From contig NZ_BDBM01000007.1 of NCBI RefSeq assembly GCF_001612985.1, positions 1 through 64,000 of the forward strand: 64,000 nt of DNA. The letters are read 5' to 3'. The stretch's first letter is position 1; each line of letters opens with the position of its first letter. A program made the position numbers and the translations under genes. Shown here in pieces: positions 1 to 6,746 of the stretch. The DNA comes from Nocardia gamkensis NBRC 108242 (GTDB lineage Bacteria > Actinomycetota > Actinomycetes > Mycobacteriales > Mycobacteriaceae). Under the pieces are notes generated by a model, which had not been told where the DNA came from, did not search any database, and worked only from the letters and a program-made list of their open reading frames with translations.

Positions 1-499
1 CGGGGCGGGGAGTCGCGCCGCGCTCCGTGGCGGTGTCCGCGGCGCCCGGTCGCGGAATATCACCGCGCCAAGCGCCTGTTTCGCTGCCTCGTTCTTCGAC
101 GAAGTGCTTGAAGCGCTCGAGGTCACCGCTCACGCGGTGCTTCAGCACCCCGAGCTTGTCGGCGACGTTCTCCACGAACCCTTCGGGGTCGACGTCCATC
201 TGCGCGGTCACCCGGGTGTGGGTGTCGTCGAGCCGATGGAAAGTGACGACGCCCGCGTGTTTGGGTCCGCTGTCGGACTTCCAGGCGATCCGTTCGTCGG
301 GATGCTGCTCGGTGATCGTCGCGTCGAACTCACGCGTCGACGGGCCGACATGGACACGCCAGTGCGTGTGCCGGTCGTCGAGCTGGTCCACTGCTTCGAC
401 ACCCTCCATGAAATGCGGAAACGACTCGAACTGCGTCCACTGGTTGTAGGCGGTACGAACCGGAACCTCGACGTCCACCGTGGCGGCCATTGTGCTCAC
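1..499 (-). CDS. SRPBCC (START-like) family protein, 3' end outside window
   Basis: The reading frame enters from the left edge, so the C-terminus is missing. A GTG at 499 is chosen as start because AGGGG lies seven bases upstream; an in-frame ATG follows at 490. The visible protein begins with a strand-helix pattern typical of polyketide cyclase/dehydrase and lipid-binding SRPBCC proteins (YNQWTQFESFPHFMEGV near residues 15-30) and ends in a polar, probably disordered tail. Such proteins usually bind a hydrophobic ligand in a cavity; no substrate can be named here. It has no operon partner in view. Confidence 0.75.
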   Translation of the reverse strand, partial: MSTMAATVDVEVPVRTAYNQWTQFESFPHFMEGVEAVDQLDDRHTHWRVHVGPSTREFDATITEQHPDERIAWKSDSGPKHAGVVTFHRLDDTHTRVTAQMDVDPEGFVENVADKLGVLKHRVSGDLERFKHFVEERGSETGAWRGDIPRPGAADTATERGATPRP

Positions 500-631
500 T
501 TGCTACCCCTTTCCTCGCCCACCCACACCATCTCGCGTGGACGGGCGTCTTTCGGTTGACAAGCGCTCCCTTGGGGGCGACTCGGGACATTCATCGCTTA
601 CCCGAGGGGTGGGAGGACAAACAGGCGCGGT

Positions 632-1828
632 CTACACCAGCACGGTCGCCGCGTAAACGTCCAGCTCCCGGACCGGTTGTGTCGTGGCCCACGGTTCGAA
701 TCCTGCCCGGGTTTCGGTGTATGCCCGGCGCAGCCGCGGCGAGGTGTTCCGCGCGGCCAGGTCGATGGCATGCCTGGCGGCCGCGCACGCGCGGTCGAGG
801 TCACGTGGCACGGTCAGTCGCGCGAGGCTGAGATTCCACAAGGCCCGGTCGCGGGCCGCATGGACCGGAATCAGTCCCAGCACGCCGTCGATCGTGTCGG
901 CCGCCGCTTCGAGCTCGCCACCCGTTTCCAGGCAGCGGGCGGTCATGGCGCCGGTCGTCCACGCGCTCTGGTAGTAGCAGTACGACTCGTCCGGAGTCGT
1001 CTGCTCGGTGAATTCGTCGCGTACTCGAAGCAGCTGTCGCCACGCGTCGAAGTTCCGTCCGTCGGAGGCGAATGCCTGCGCGGCGCACAGCTTGCGGAAG
1101 TCGTCGACGCGACCGTCCTTCACCTGCGGCCGCAGCATTCCGTCCGCGAGGGCGGCGGCAGTTCGGAATTCGCGCATCTGAACCGCCAGTTGGGTTCTGT
1201 GACAGAGGATGCCGGTCGCGATATCGGGGTCACCGGATTCGTCCGCGTGCTGATAGGCGATTCGAAACCGCTTGTCCGCGTCGACCAGATCGCCCTGATC
1301 CCACGCGGACCACGCGCTGCTGGCCATGGCCTCCGCCGTCAGCGATTGCAGTGCCGGGCGCAGACTCGCCGGACAGTCGCGCAGCAGCGATACGCATGTC
1401 TGCGCTTGGGCTTCGATGATCGGTCGCGCCGCGTCCGACCCCAGCTGGTCGTCCAGGAGTTGGGCGGAGTGCACGGTGTTGCGCAGATGGCCGATCGCGT
1501 CGGACGTGACGGTCGGACAACCACTGCTTCTGCTCATCGTCGCCACGCCGATGACCGCGCCGGTAGCGGCGATGAAGTGTCGCCGGTTCACGTCCAGGTC
1601 TCCAATCAACGCCCGGAAACGCTTCTGCGCCCCATGGTCCGCATCTTTCAACACGCCGTCCAGTCGCGCTTGATGACCGATACCTATGTGACGGTCCGGT
1701 CGACTCTCCCAAAAGCTCACCGTCCGTTGACCGCAACGCAGCAGGTCCGCGAGTTCGCTCTGCGTCAACCTGCACGCGTGGCGCAGCGTCTTCACATCCG
1801 CGCCGGTCCACATCGTCACTTCTGCCAC
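632..1828 (-). CDS. XRE-family regulator with TPR-like C-terminus
   Basis: 398 aa from a GTG at 1828 preceded by AGAGGGGGC; an in-frame ATG at 1813 is the alternative. Residues about 8-45 form a helix-turn-helix (RLTQSELADLLRCGQRTVSF). A twin-arginine-like hydrophobic stretch (RRHFIAATGAVIG) follows near residue 90, as often seen in this actinobacterial regulator family. The rest is helical and rich in alanine and arginine, fitting TPR-like repeats that bind a peptide or small signal. It is divergent from the small gene at 2143, separated by about 310 bp that must hold both promoters. Regulators of this build commonly accompany AICEs, and the small neighbour has a homologue in the AICE at 15856, so this may be the control end of a decayed element. 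Confidence 0.8.
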   Translation of the reverse strand: MAEVTMWTGADVKTLRHACRLTQSELADLLRCGQRTVSFWESRPDRHIGIGHQARLDGVLKDADHGAQKRFRALIGDLDVNRRHFIAATGAVIGVATMSRSSGCPTVTSDAIGHLRNTVHSAQLLDDQLGSDAARPIIEAQAQTCVSLLRDCPASLRPALQSLTAEAMASSAWSAWDQGDLVDADKRFRIAYQHADESGDPDIATGILCHRTQLAVQMREFRTAAALADGMLRPQVKDGRVDDFRKLCAAQAFASDGRNFDAWRQLLRVRDEFTEQTTPDESYCYYQSAWTTGAMTARCLETGGELEAAADTIDGVLGLIPVHAARDRALWNLSLARLTVPRDLDRACAAARHAIDLAARNTSPRLRRAYTETRAGFEPWATTQPVRELDVYAATVLV

Positions 1829-2142
1829 GGTGCCCCCTCTGCCCCTGCTGAACGGTCGTTGCTGCCGATTGCTCGAACTTGCGTGTCCGTTGCCTTCCAC
1901 CAGGCATTTTGCCCCGGCATTGTGACCTGTGTACCTGGAACCGGGAAACCTTGTCGCACAACCGAACCCTGTGGGACGGGACGTCCGAATCGTGCACGAC
2001 ACCTCGTGCGGGTGGCGTCGCGTCCCCGGTCCCGGCTCGACCGACGATCGCGAAGGGCCTGTCAGTGCAGAAAATTCCTGATGGGGACGCTCCGTCGCCC
2101 CGCCGCGGTCGACGACCACCAGCGCGACCCAGAGGCGACCGC
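1829..2142. promoter_or_regulatory. Divergent intergenic region
   Basis: About 310 bp between the divergent XRE gene and the small gene at 2143. It should contain both promoters. I see no clear -10/-35 pair and no strong palindrome that I could assign as operator. A GTG at 2063 is in frame with the downstream gene and could be a longer start, but it has no good ribosome binding site. Confidence 0.4.
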
Positions 2143-2439
2143 ATGATCTACGACGAACGCGCCGAAGCCGAGATAGCCGTTCTCACCGACGTCATCGTCG
2201 CCGTCGACGCGGCACTGGCGGTCGACGCGTGCGAGGGCCGCCACCCGAGCGATCAGCGCGCCCACGTGGTCGCGATCGTGCTCTACGAGTTGATCGCCAG
2301 CGCCCGAACCGTGTCCGGACCCGACACCGGCCGCCTTTACGCCGCCCCCCTCCTAGATCATCCTGTCGAAAACGCGGCCCCCGACCTGTCCCCGCTCGAC
2401 CTCTTGATCCCCCTCCTCGTCAACCGGCACACCTCCTGA
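2143..2439 (+). CDS. Small AICE-type protein, homologue of the gene at 15856
   Basis: 98 aa, ATG at 2143 with AGAGG seven bases upstream. It aligns along its whole length with the protein encoded at 15856: both have an acidic N-terminus, the segment VLTDV, a YELI-SART stretch, the block TGRLYAAP and a DLLIP near the C-terminus. I do not recognise a function. In the AICE the homologue ends an operon of three overlapping genes; here the upstream partners are missing, so this copy is an orphan. The pairing with a divergent XRE/TPR regulator repeats the arrangement in the AICE, which supports a former element at this locus. Confidence 0.7.
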   Translation: MIYDERAEAEIAVLTDVIVAVDAALAVDACEGRHPSDQRAHVVAIVLYELIASARTVSGPDTGRLYAAPLLDHPVENAAPDLSPLDLLIPLLVNRHTS

Positions 2440-2563
2440 CGCCCTTCGCGCAGCCACCTCGGGCCAGGTGCGAGGACCACCCGAAATGTGCGAAGACATC
2501 CGAGAACGCGCAGCGCCATTCTTGTGGATGCGGCAATGACCGCTTGCGTAATGGCGAGTGCAC

Positions 2564-3214
2564 ATGACCATCGAGTCGAGGAGGGTGATCGCGGCCACCG
2601 GGGCGGAAGAGAACAACAGCAACGACAGCACATGTCTCGACCAATTCGCGGATTCGCTACCGGGCTGGCTGAGCCGCCTCGGCTTGAACCTGGACGTCCA
2701 CGCGTGCGGTGTCCTCCACACGGCGGACGGCAACAACACCACCGATCGTGGCGACGCCTCATCGATCTATTGGACGATGACCGGATTCAGCGACCGCCCT
2801 CGTGTCTACGAGGCCATCGCTTTCCCAGCCGGTACACCGGCGCCTTCCGGCTCGTTGATCCAGCAATACGATGGCTGGTCAAACAATGCCGCCAGGATAG
2901 CGGAGGAGGAGTCCAGTGACTCGGCGCGATTCTCCGCGTTCGTGGAAGCGATGTCCGGCTCGCTGAACTCCTCGGGCAAGAACTTCGGCGGAACCTCCTT
3001 CAGTTACTGCACCTGCGACGGCAGCGAAACGTACACGCCCGCCGATGATCCCGAAGTAACCTCTCCAGGGAGCGCGTTCAGCGGCAGCAGTTGGGGTCGA
3101 GGACTACGCAAAGGGCTGCCAGGGCGTCGCGGCGGGCGCGGTGGAAGGTGTTCATGCCGCGACGTTCCGACTCCACCAGCCCGGCCTTGCGGAGCTGGCC
3201 GAGATGATGGCTGA
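2564..3214 (+). CDS. Hypothetical protein whose 3' end runs into arsR
   Basis: ATG at 2564; 216 aa if read to the first stop. Residues 1 to about 172 have an ordinary composition (many S, T, D, N, with W, Y and F) and no recognised domain. From about 3078 on, the same frame becomes arginine- and glycine-rich because it runs antisense through the 3' end of the convergent arsR gene. The change in composition at the arsR stop suggests that the original 3' end was lost by recombination and the stop is borrowed. No signal peptide or membrane segment is seen. Function unknown; moderate confidence that it was once a real gene. Confidence 0.45.
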   Translation: MTIESRRVIAATGAEENNSNDSTCLDQFADSLPGWLSRLGLNLDVHACGVLHTADGNNTTDRGDASSIYWTMTGFSDRPRVYEAIAFPAGTPAPSGSLIQQYDGWSNNAARIAEEESSDSARFSAFVEAMSGSLNSSGKNFGGTSFSYCTCDGSETYTPADDPEVTSPGSAFSGSSWGRGLRKGLPGRRGGRGGRCSCRDVPTPPARPCGAGRDDG

Positions 3215-3437
3215 CCGTCGACTCCGACAGTCCCACCGCTGTGGCGAGGTCGCCGCCGTTCTCTTCGCCAGGAGCGCTGGTCAACAGCAGGGACAGCAGC
3301 TTCACCCGCACCGGGTCGGCGATCGCTTTCAACCGCAACGCCACTTCCAGCGCGGCCTTGTCGTCCACCGGCGCGGCCGCGACCGGCCGGCAGCAGACCG
3401 GGGCGGACATGTCGATCACGGGCAGCGTCTTGGGCAT
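3078..3437 (-). CDS. ArsR/SmtB-family repressor (first copy)
   Basis: 119 aa, ATG at 3437. A winged helix-turn-helix occupies about residues 25-105, with the recognition helix segment SESTVSHHLGQLRKAGLV. Cysteine pairs lie near the N-terminus (APVCCRP) and at the extreme C-terminus (NCCR); in this family such vicinal cysteines bind As(III), Sb(III) or Cd(II) and release the protein from DNA. It is divergent from the ArsI/CadI gene with about 97 bp between the starts, where two GAYATATGTC palindromes lie, so it probably represses both genes. The metal specificity cannot be read from sequence alone. Confidence 0.85.
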   Translation of the reverse strand: MPKTLPVIDMSAPVCCRPVAAAPVDDKAALEVALRLKAIADPVRVKLLSLLLTSAPGEENGGDLATAVGLSESTVSHHLGQLRKAGLVESERRGMNTFHRARRDALAALCVVLDPNCCR

Positions 3438-3460
3438 GCGATCAACCCTACCGACTCCAT

Positions 3461-3517
3461 TGACATATGTCGAAAAGGTGGCAGACTCGGCTCGAACCGG
3501 TTCTTCGATATATGTCA
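3461..3517. promoter_or_regulatory. Two ArsR operator-like palindromes
   Basis: The perfect palindrome GACATATGTC lies at 3462-3471 and a one-mismatch copy GATATATGTC at 3507-3516, both in the divergent arsR/arsI-type promoter region. Their similarity to the repeat at 4106-4125 in front of the second arsR suggests a shared operator for the cluster. Confidence 0.65.
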
Positions 3518-3534
3518 CACAAGTGGAGGTAGTC

Positions 3535-4059
3535 ATGTCCCGTATCCAACTCGCCCTCAACGTCGACGACATCGATCGGGCCGTGCGGTTCTACTCGACG
3601 CTCTTCGGCGCCGAGCCCGCCAAGCGCAAGCCCGGCTACGCCAACTTCGCCATCGCCGAACCGCCGCTGAAACTCGTGCTGATCGAGAACCCCGGCCACG
3701 GCGGCAGCGTCAACCACCTCGGCGTCGAGGTCGAGTCCTCCGACCGGGTGCACGCCGAGATCGGCCGTCTGTCCGAGGCGGGGTTGTTCACCGAGGAGCA
3801 GATCGCCACCACGTGTTGCTTCGCGACCCAGGACAAGGTCTGGGTCACGGCCCCGGACGCCGAGCGCTGGGAGGTCTACACCGTCCTCGCCGACAGCGAC
3901 ACTTTCGGCGCCGCCCCCGCCGGCGCGGCCGGGCTCACCGACGCCGAAGCGGTTCAGGCATGCTGCGGCACCGCCGAGGAAGCCGCCGCCGAAGGTGCTT
4001 GCTGCGGCTCGAATGCGAAGAAAGCGGCAATCGCCTCCGGCGTCACCTGCTGCAACTGA
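3535..4059 (+). CDS. arsI: ArsI/CadI-family metalloprotein (glyoxalase fold)
   Basis: 174 aa, ATG at 3535 preceded by GTGGAGG. The N-terminal 120 residues are a vicinal-oxygen-chelate (glyoxalase) domain: it opens with SRIQLALNVDDIDRAV, contains the metal-ligand region VNHLGVEVES, and the vicinal cysteine pair ATTCCFATQDK that in characterised ArsI enzymes binds methylarsenite. The C-terminal 50 residues hold three more CC pairs, ending TCCN. ArsI cleaves the carbon-arsenic bond of methylarsenite; the related CadI is cadmium-induced. The setting next to arsR, a channel and arsC favours the arsenic role, but CadI-type function cannot be excluded. Confidence 0.85.
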   Translation: MSRIQLALNVDDIDRAVRFYSTLFGAEPAKRKPGYANFAIAEPPLKLVLIENPGHGGSVNHLGVEVESSDRVHAEIGRLSEAGLFTEEQIATTCCFATQDKVWVTAPDAERWEVYTVLADSDTFGAAPAGAAGLTDAEAVQACCGTAEEAAAEGACCGSNAKKAAIASGVTCCN

Positions 4060-4105
4060 TCCGGCACGGCGCACGGGTTCACCGAGTGTTCGCTTGCCCG
4101 TGGAT

Positions 4106-4125
4106 TCGATATACATCAATATCGA
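4106..4125. promoter_or_regulatory. Inverted-repeat operator before second arsR
   Basis: TCGATAT and ATATCGA form a perfect inverted repeat with six bases between the arms. The arms match the sequence at 3505-3511 in the first divergent promoter. It lies 64 bp before the preferred arsR start at 4189 and just before an alternative GTG at 4129, so it is well placed to block transcription of the arsR-channel-arsC operon. Confidence 0.65.
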
Positions 4126-4160
4126 CGAGTGTCGAAATCGGAGTTACCGCTGATCGGCGT

Positions 4161-4182
4161 GACCTCACCGTCGTGTGAGGTC
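4161..4182 (+). promoter_or_regulatory. Perfect inverted repeat over the arsR ribosome binding site
   Basis: GACCTCAC and GTGAGGTC are perfectly complementary with a six-base loop. The GAGG inside the right arm is the only good Shine-Dalgarno sequence for the ATG at 4189, so folding of the mRNA would hide it. It could also be a DNA operator or simply code for part of a longer N-terminus from the GTG at 4129. Confidence 0.5.
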
Positions 4183-4188
4183 ACGCCT

Positions 4189-4506
4189 ATGGTCCGTCGT
4201 CCGCTGACCACCGGCGCCGCCGTGGAGCTGGCGGGCATTTTCAAAGCACTGTCCGATCCGGTCCGGTTGCGGCTGCTGTCGACGGTCGCCAGCCGCGCGG
4301 GGCAGGAGGCCTGCGTCTGCGAACTCGCGGAGGGCTTCGATGTCGGCCAGCCCACCATTTCCCACCACTTGAAAGTGCTGCGCGAAGCCGGGCTGCTCAG
4401 CAGTGAGCGGCGCGGATCGTGGGTGTACTACCGCGTCGAACCCGCAGCGCTGCGGCAGCTGTCCCAGTTGTTGGATATCGCCGCTCCCGAAGCGGCGGCG
4501 CGATGA
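4189..4506 (+). CDS. arsR: ArsR-family arsenic-responsive repressor (second copy)
   Basis: 105 aa from ATG 4189, chosen because GAGG lies eight bases upstream and the family usually starts shortly before the segment AGIFKALSDPVRLRLL; a GTG at 4129 would add 20 residues. The winged helix carries the metal motif ACVCEL at the start of the DNA-binding region, as in the classical arsenite-sensing ArsR group, and the recognition helix VGQPTISHHLKVLREAGLL. Its stop overlaps the ATG of the channel gene (ATGA), so the two are translationally coupled. It differs from the first ArsR in cysteine placement, so the two regulators probably sense metal independently. Confidence 0.9.
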   Translation: MVRRPLTTGAAVELAGIFKALSDPVRLRLLSTVASRAGQEACVCELAEGFDVGQPTISHHLKVLREAGLLSSERRGSWVYYRVEPAALRQLSQLLDIAAPEAAAR

Positions 4507-5234
4507 CCGAGCTGGCGCGCAGGCTGCTGGCCGAATACCTCGGCACCGCACTACTGGTGACCGTCGTGGTCGGCTCCGGCATCGCCGCCCAGCAGCTGTC
4601 CCCGAACGACATCGGCGTGCAATTGCTCGAGAACTCCACCGCGACCGTGCTCGGACTCGCGGTGTTGATCCTGGTCTTCGGCCCTGTCTCGGGCGCCCAT
4701 CTCAACCCGGTCGTCTCCCTCGCGGACTGGTTACTGGGTCGCCGCCACGGCACCGGTCTACCGCGCGGAGATCTTCTCGGCTACGTCGCCGCCCAGGTCG
4801 CGGGCGGCGGCAGCGGGGCGATCCTGGCGAACGTCATGTTCGACCGACCGGCAGTGCAGATTTCGACGCAGCACCGCATAACCAGCGGACACCTCATCGC
4901 AGAAGTCGTCGCCACCGCCGGACTCGTCGCGGTCGTCTTCGCCCTCGCGCGATCCGGGCGCGCCGCGCTGTCGGCGGCTGCGGTCGCCGCTTACATCGGG
5001 GCCGCCTACTGGTTCACCAGCTCCACTTCTTTCGCCAACCCCGCCGTGACCGTCGGCCGCGTCTTCTCCGACACCTTCGCCGGAATCGCGCCCGCCTCCG
5101 CGCCCGGCTACATCGCAGCCCAGATCGTCGGCGCGCTCATCGGCCTCGCGCTCGTCACCGTCCTCTACCCGGCCACCGCCGCGACAGCCGCAGACAACGC
5201 CGTCGTTCCCGGCGACACCACCGCCACCCACTGA
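4503..5234 (+). CDS. MIP/aquaporin-family channel in ars operon
   Basis: 243 aa with six hydrophobic segments and two half-helix boxes. The first is NPV (SGAHLNPVVS, about residue 65), the second a canonical NPA (SFANPAVTVGR, about residue 180) followed by the usual arginine. Aquaglyceroporins in ars operons conduct arsenite; together with ArsC, which makes arsenite inside the cell, such a channel allows downhill efflux (as described for AqpS). No ArsB or Acr3 pump is present in the cluster, which makes this channel the likely exit route. ATG 4503 overlaps the arsR stop. Very high confidence in the family, less in the substrate. Confidence 0.88.
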   Translation: MTELARRLLAEYLGTALLVTVVVGSGIAAQQLSPNDIGVQLLENSTATVLGLAVLILVFGPVSGAHLNPVVSLADWLLGRRHGTGLPRGDLLGYVAAQVAGGGSGAILANVMFDRPAVQISTQHRITSGHLIAEVVATAGLVAVVFALARSGRAALSAAAVAAYIGAAYWFTSSTSFANPAVTVGRVFSDTFAGIAPASAPGYIAAQIVGALIGLALVTVLYPATAATAADNAVVPGDTTATH

Positions 5235-5249
5235 AAGGCGCCGAGCCGA

Positions 5250-5660
5250 ATGTCGATCAAACCAACCGTGCTATTCGTGTGCGTCCATAACGCGGGGCGT
5301 TCCCAAATGGCCGCCGCCTTGCTCGCTCACCTCGCGCACGACCGAGTCGAAGTCCGCTCGGCGGGCTCCGCGCCCGCCGACCGCATCAATCCCGTCGTCG
5401 CCGATGTCATGCGCGAGATCGGCATCGATATCACCGATCGCAAACCGAAGATCCTCACCCCCGAAGCCGTCGAATCCTCCGATGTCGTCATCACCATGGG
5501 TTGCGGTGACGCCTGCCCCTACTATCCGGGAAAACGTTATCTCGACTGGAAACTCGACGACCCCGCCGGACAAGATCACGACACCGTGCGTGCCATCCGC
5601 CACCAGATCGAACGACATGTACGCACCCTGCTCGCCGACCTCGCGATAGCGACGATATGA
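5250..5660 (+). CDS. arsC: Arsenate reductase, low-molecular-weight phosphatase type
   Basis: 136 aa. The phosphate-loop motif CX5R is at residues 11-17 (CVHNAGR) near the N-terminus, followed by SAGSAPADRINP and the segment MGCGDACPYYPGKRY with two further cysteines and the DWKLDDPAGQ aspartate loop. This is the thioredoxin- or mycothiol-coupled ArsC fold, which reduces arsenate to arsenite. It is 15 bp after the channel gene and clearly the last gene of the operon, followed by a strong hairpin. All catalytic residues that can be recognised are intact. Confidence 0.92.
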   Translation: MSIKPTVLFVCVHNAGRSQMAAALLAHLAHDRVEVRSAGSAPADRINPVVADVMREIGIDITDRKPKILTPEAVESSDVVITMGCGDACPYYPGKRYLDWKLDDPAGQDHDTVRAIRHQIERHVRTLLADLAIATI

Positions 5661-5703
5661 CGTAGCCCGCCGCATATCGGGACCAGGCGCATTTTCACAG
5701 AGA

Positions 5704-5734
5704 AAGCCGGGTGGGTTCGTGACCCGCCCGGCTT
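5704..5734. terminator. Hairpin terminator between arsC and a convergent gene
   Basis: A 13-bp stem with one G-T pair (AAGCCGGGTGGGT against ACCCGCCCGGCTT) and a five-base loop TCGTG. It stands between two convergent genes and can serve both. There is no long T-run, as is usual in high-GC actinobacteria. Confidence 0.7.
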
Positions 5735-5768
5735 GTGTGGATACTTGGAATTCGGTCCTCCGTATCGA

Positions 5769-6320
5769 TCAGAACGGCGTGAAGAAGAAGCCGATCCAGG
5801 CACCGATGGCAGCGCCGACCGCGCAACCGACGACGGCGCCGACGACGAAGAACCAGATACCGATGGCAATGCCGATCGCGCAACCGATCGCCGCGCCGAG
5901 CACGGCGCCGCCGAACAGGGCGTCGTGCATCAGGCCCTGCACCTCGGGTGCGACCGCGCCGGGTGACGGCACACCGGCCGCCGGTGTCAGCGTCAGTGTC
6001 CTAGCCGACGGATCGACCGACGGTATGACGCTGAAATTCTGACCGGTCTCCATACGCAGTGTCGTCGGGATCGCACCGACGATCGCGCCCTCGTCGGAGA
6101 GCACGTTGACCGCTGCCGGTGTGACTTCGAACCGTCCCGAAGACAGATCGACCGTAGCGGTGCGGTGATCCGCTGCGAGCGTTGTCGTGTAGGAAATCGG
6201 CCCATCCACCCCGTTCATCGTGAGGTCTGCCAGGGTGCCCTCACCGTGTGCTGTGGCCATTGCTATGCCCGTTGACGCGACGGCCAACAGGGCGGTAGCC
6301 ACCAATTTCTTGATAAACAT
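5769..6320 (-). CDS. Secreted protein with glycine/alanine-rich membrane hairpin
   Basis: 183 aa from ATG 6320; a TTG at 6332 is also possible. The first 28 residues are a Sec signal peptide (FIKKLVATALLAVASTGIAM). A beta-rich central domain contains the block DGPISYTTTLAADHRTATVDL and ends SARTLTLTPAAG. The last 70 residues are two strongly hydrophobic, Gly/Ala-zipper-like segments. The protein at 18950-19729 has the same order of parts and a matching block (SERTATLTP), so the two are paralogues. They lie on either side of the AICE in the same orientation. Function unknown; this type is common in Nocardia and Rhodococcus. Confidence 0.75.
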   Translation of the reverse strand: MFIKKLVATALLAVASTGIAMATAHGEGTLADLTMNGVDGPISYTTTLAADHRTATVDLSSGRFEVTPAAVNVLSDEGAIVGAIPTTLRMETGQNFSVIPSVDPSARTLTLTPAAGVPSPGAVAPEVQGLMHDALFGGAVLGAAIGCAIGIAIGIWFFVVGAVVGCAVGAAIGAWIGFFFTPF

Positions 6321-6746
6321 TTGGAAGTCCAATCATCGGACGATGTTGTTGGATTTCCCCCGGACGGGCGACAGTGACCGTCGCGTATAATCTTTCACCC
6401 TCAACCTGAGCACTGTCGATAGGTATCGGGTATGAGAAATTTTCGTATTCGCGGTCGGATTTTTCCCCTAAACATCGGCGTCGCGGCCCCCCTCCGCTTG
6501 CTACTCGGCGGCATTGAACCGGCGAAGCTCTACCGCGCGCAAGCTCTTTGATTCTTCCTCAGGAGAATGGACCGGGTCGGAAATCGATACTCCTCCCCGG
6601 CTCGAGCCGAAGCCCCGGGCCCTGGAGCTGGGGCCGGGGCCGGGGCCGGGGCGAAAAGATTACTTCTGGGGTTCGGGTGCCTTGGGCATGGGCGAGTTGA
6701 TCGTGGACAAGTTCGAAAAGAGGTGTCTACGTCGTACCGTGGGGAT
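6321..6746. other. Left junction region of AICE A
   Basis: About 425 bp without a convincing gene. It should contain the promoter of the secreted-protein gene, the left attachment site of the AICE and the integrase promoter. A GGGGCC(GG) run near 6630-6650 and two short matches to the right junction are seen: TGGGGTTCGGGT at 6667-6678 and CGTATTCGC at 6444-6452. Neither is proven. Confidence 0.5.
6667..6678. repeat. Candidate attL core of AICE A
   Basis: The 12-base sequence TGGGGTTCGGGT occurs here, 68 bp before the integrase start, and again at 18416-18427, 47 bp after the last AICE gene. Serine integrases leave such short direct repeats at both ends. In GC-rich DNA a 12-base match can arise by chance, so this is only a candidate. 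Confidence 0.3.

Noticed and set aside
677..2146. Long open frame on the plus strand opposite the XRE/TPR gene
   Set aside because: Arginine- and histidine-rich antisense of the regulator; the minus-strand protein has a clear helix-turn-helix and a ribosome binding site.
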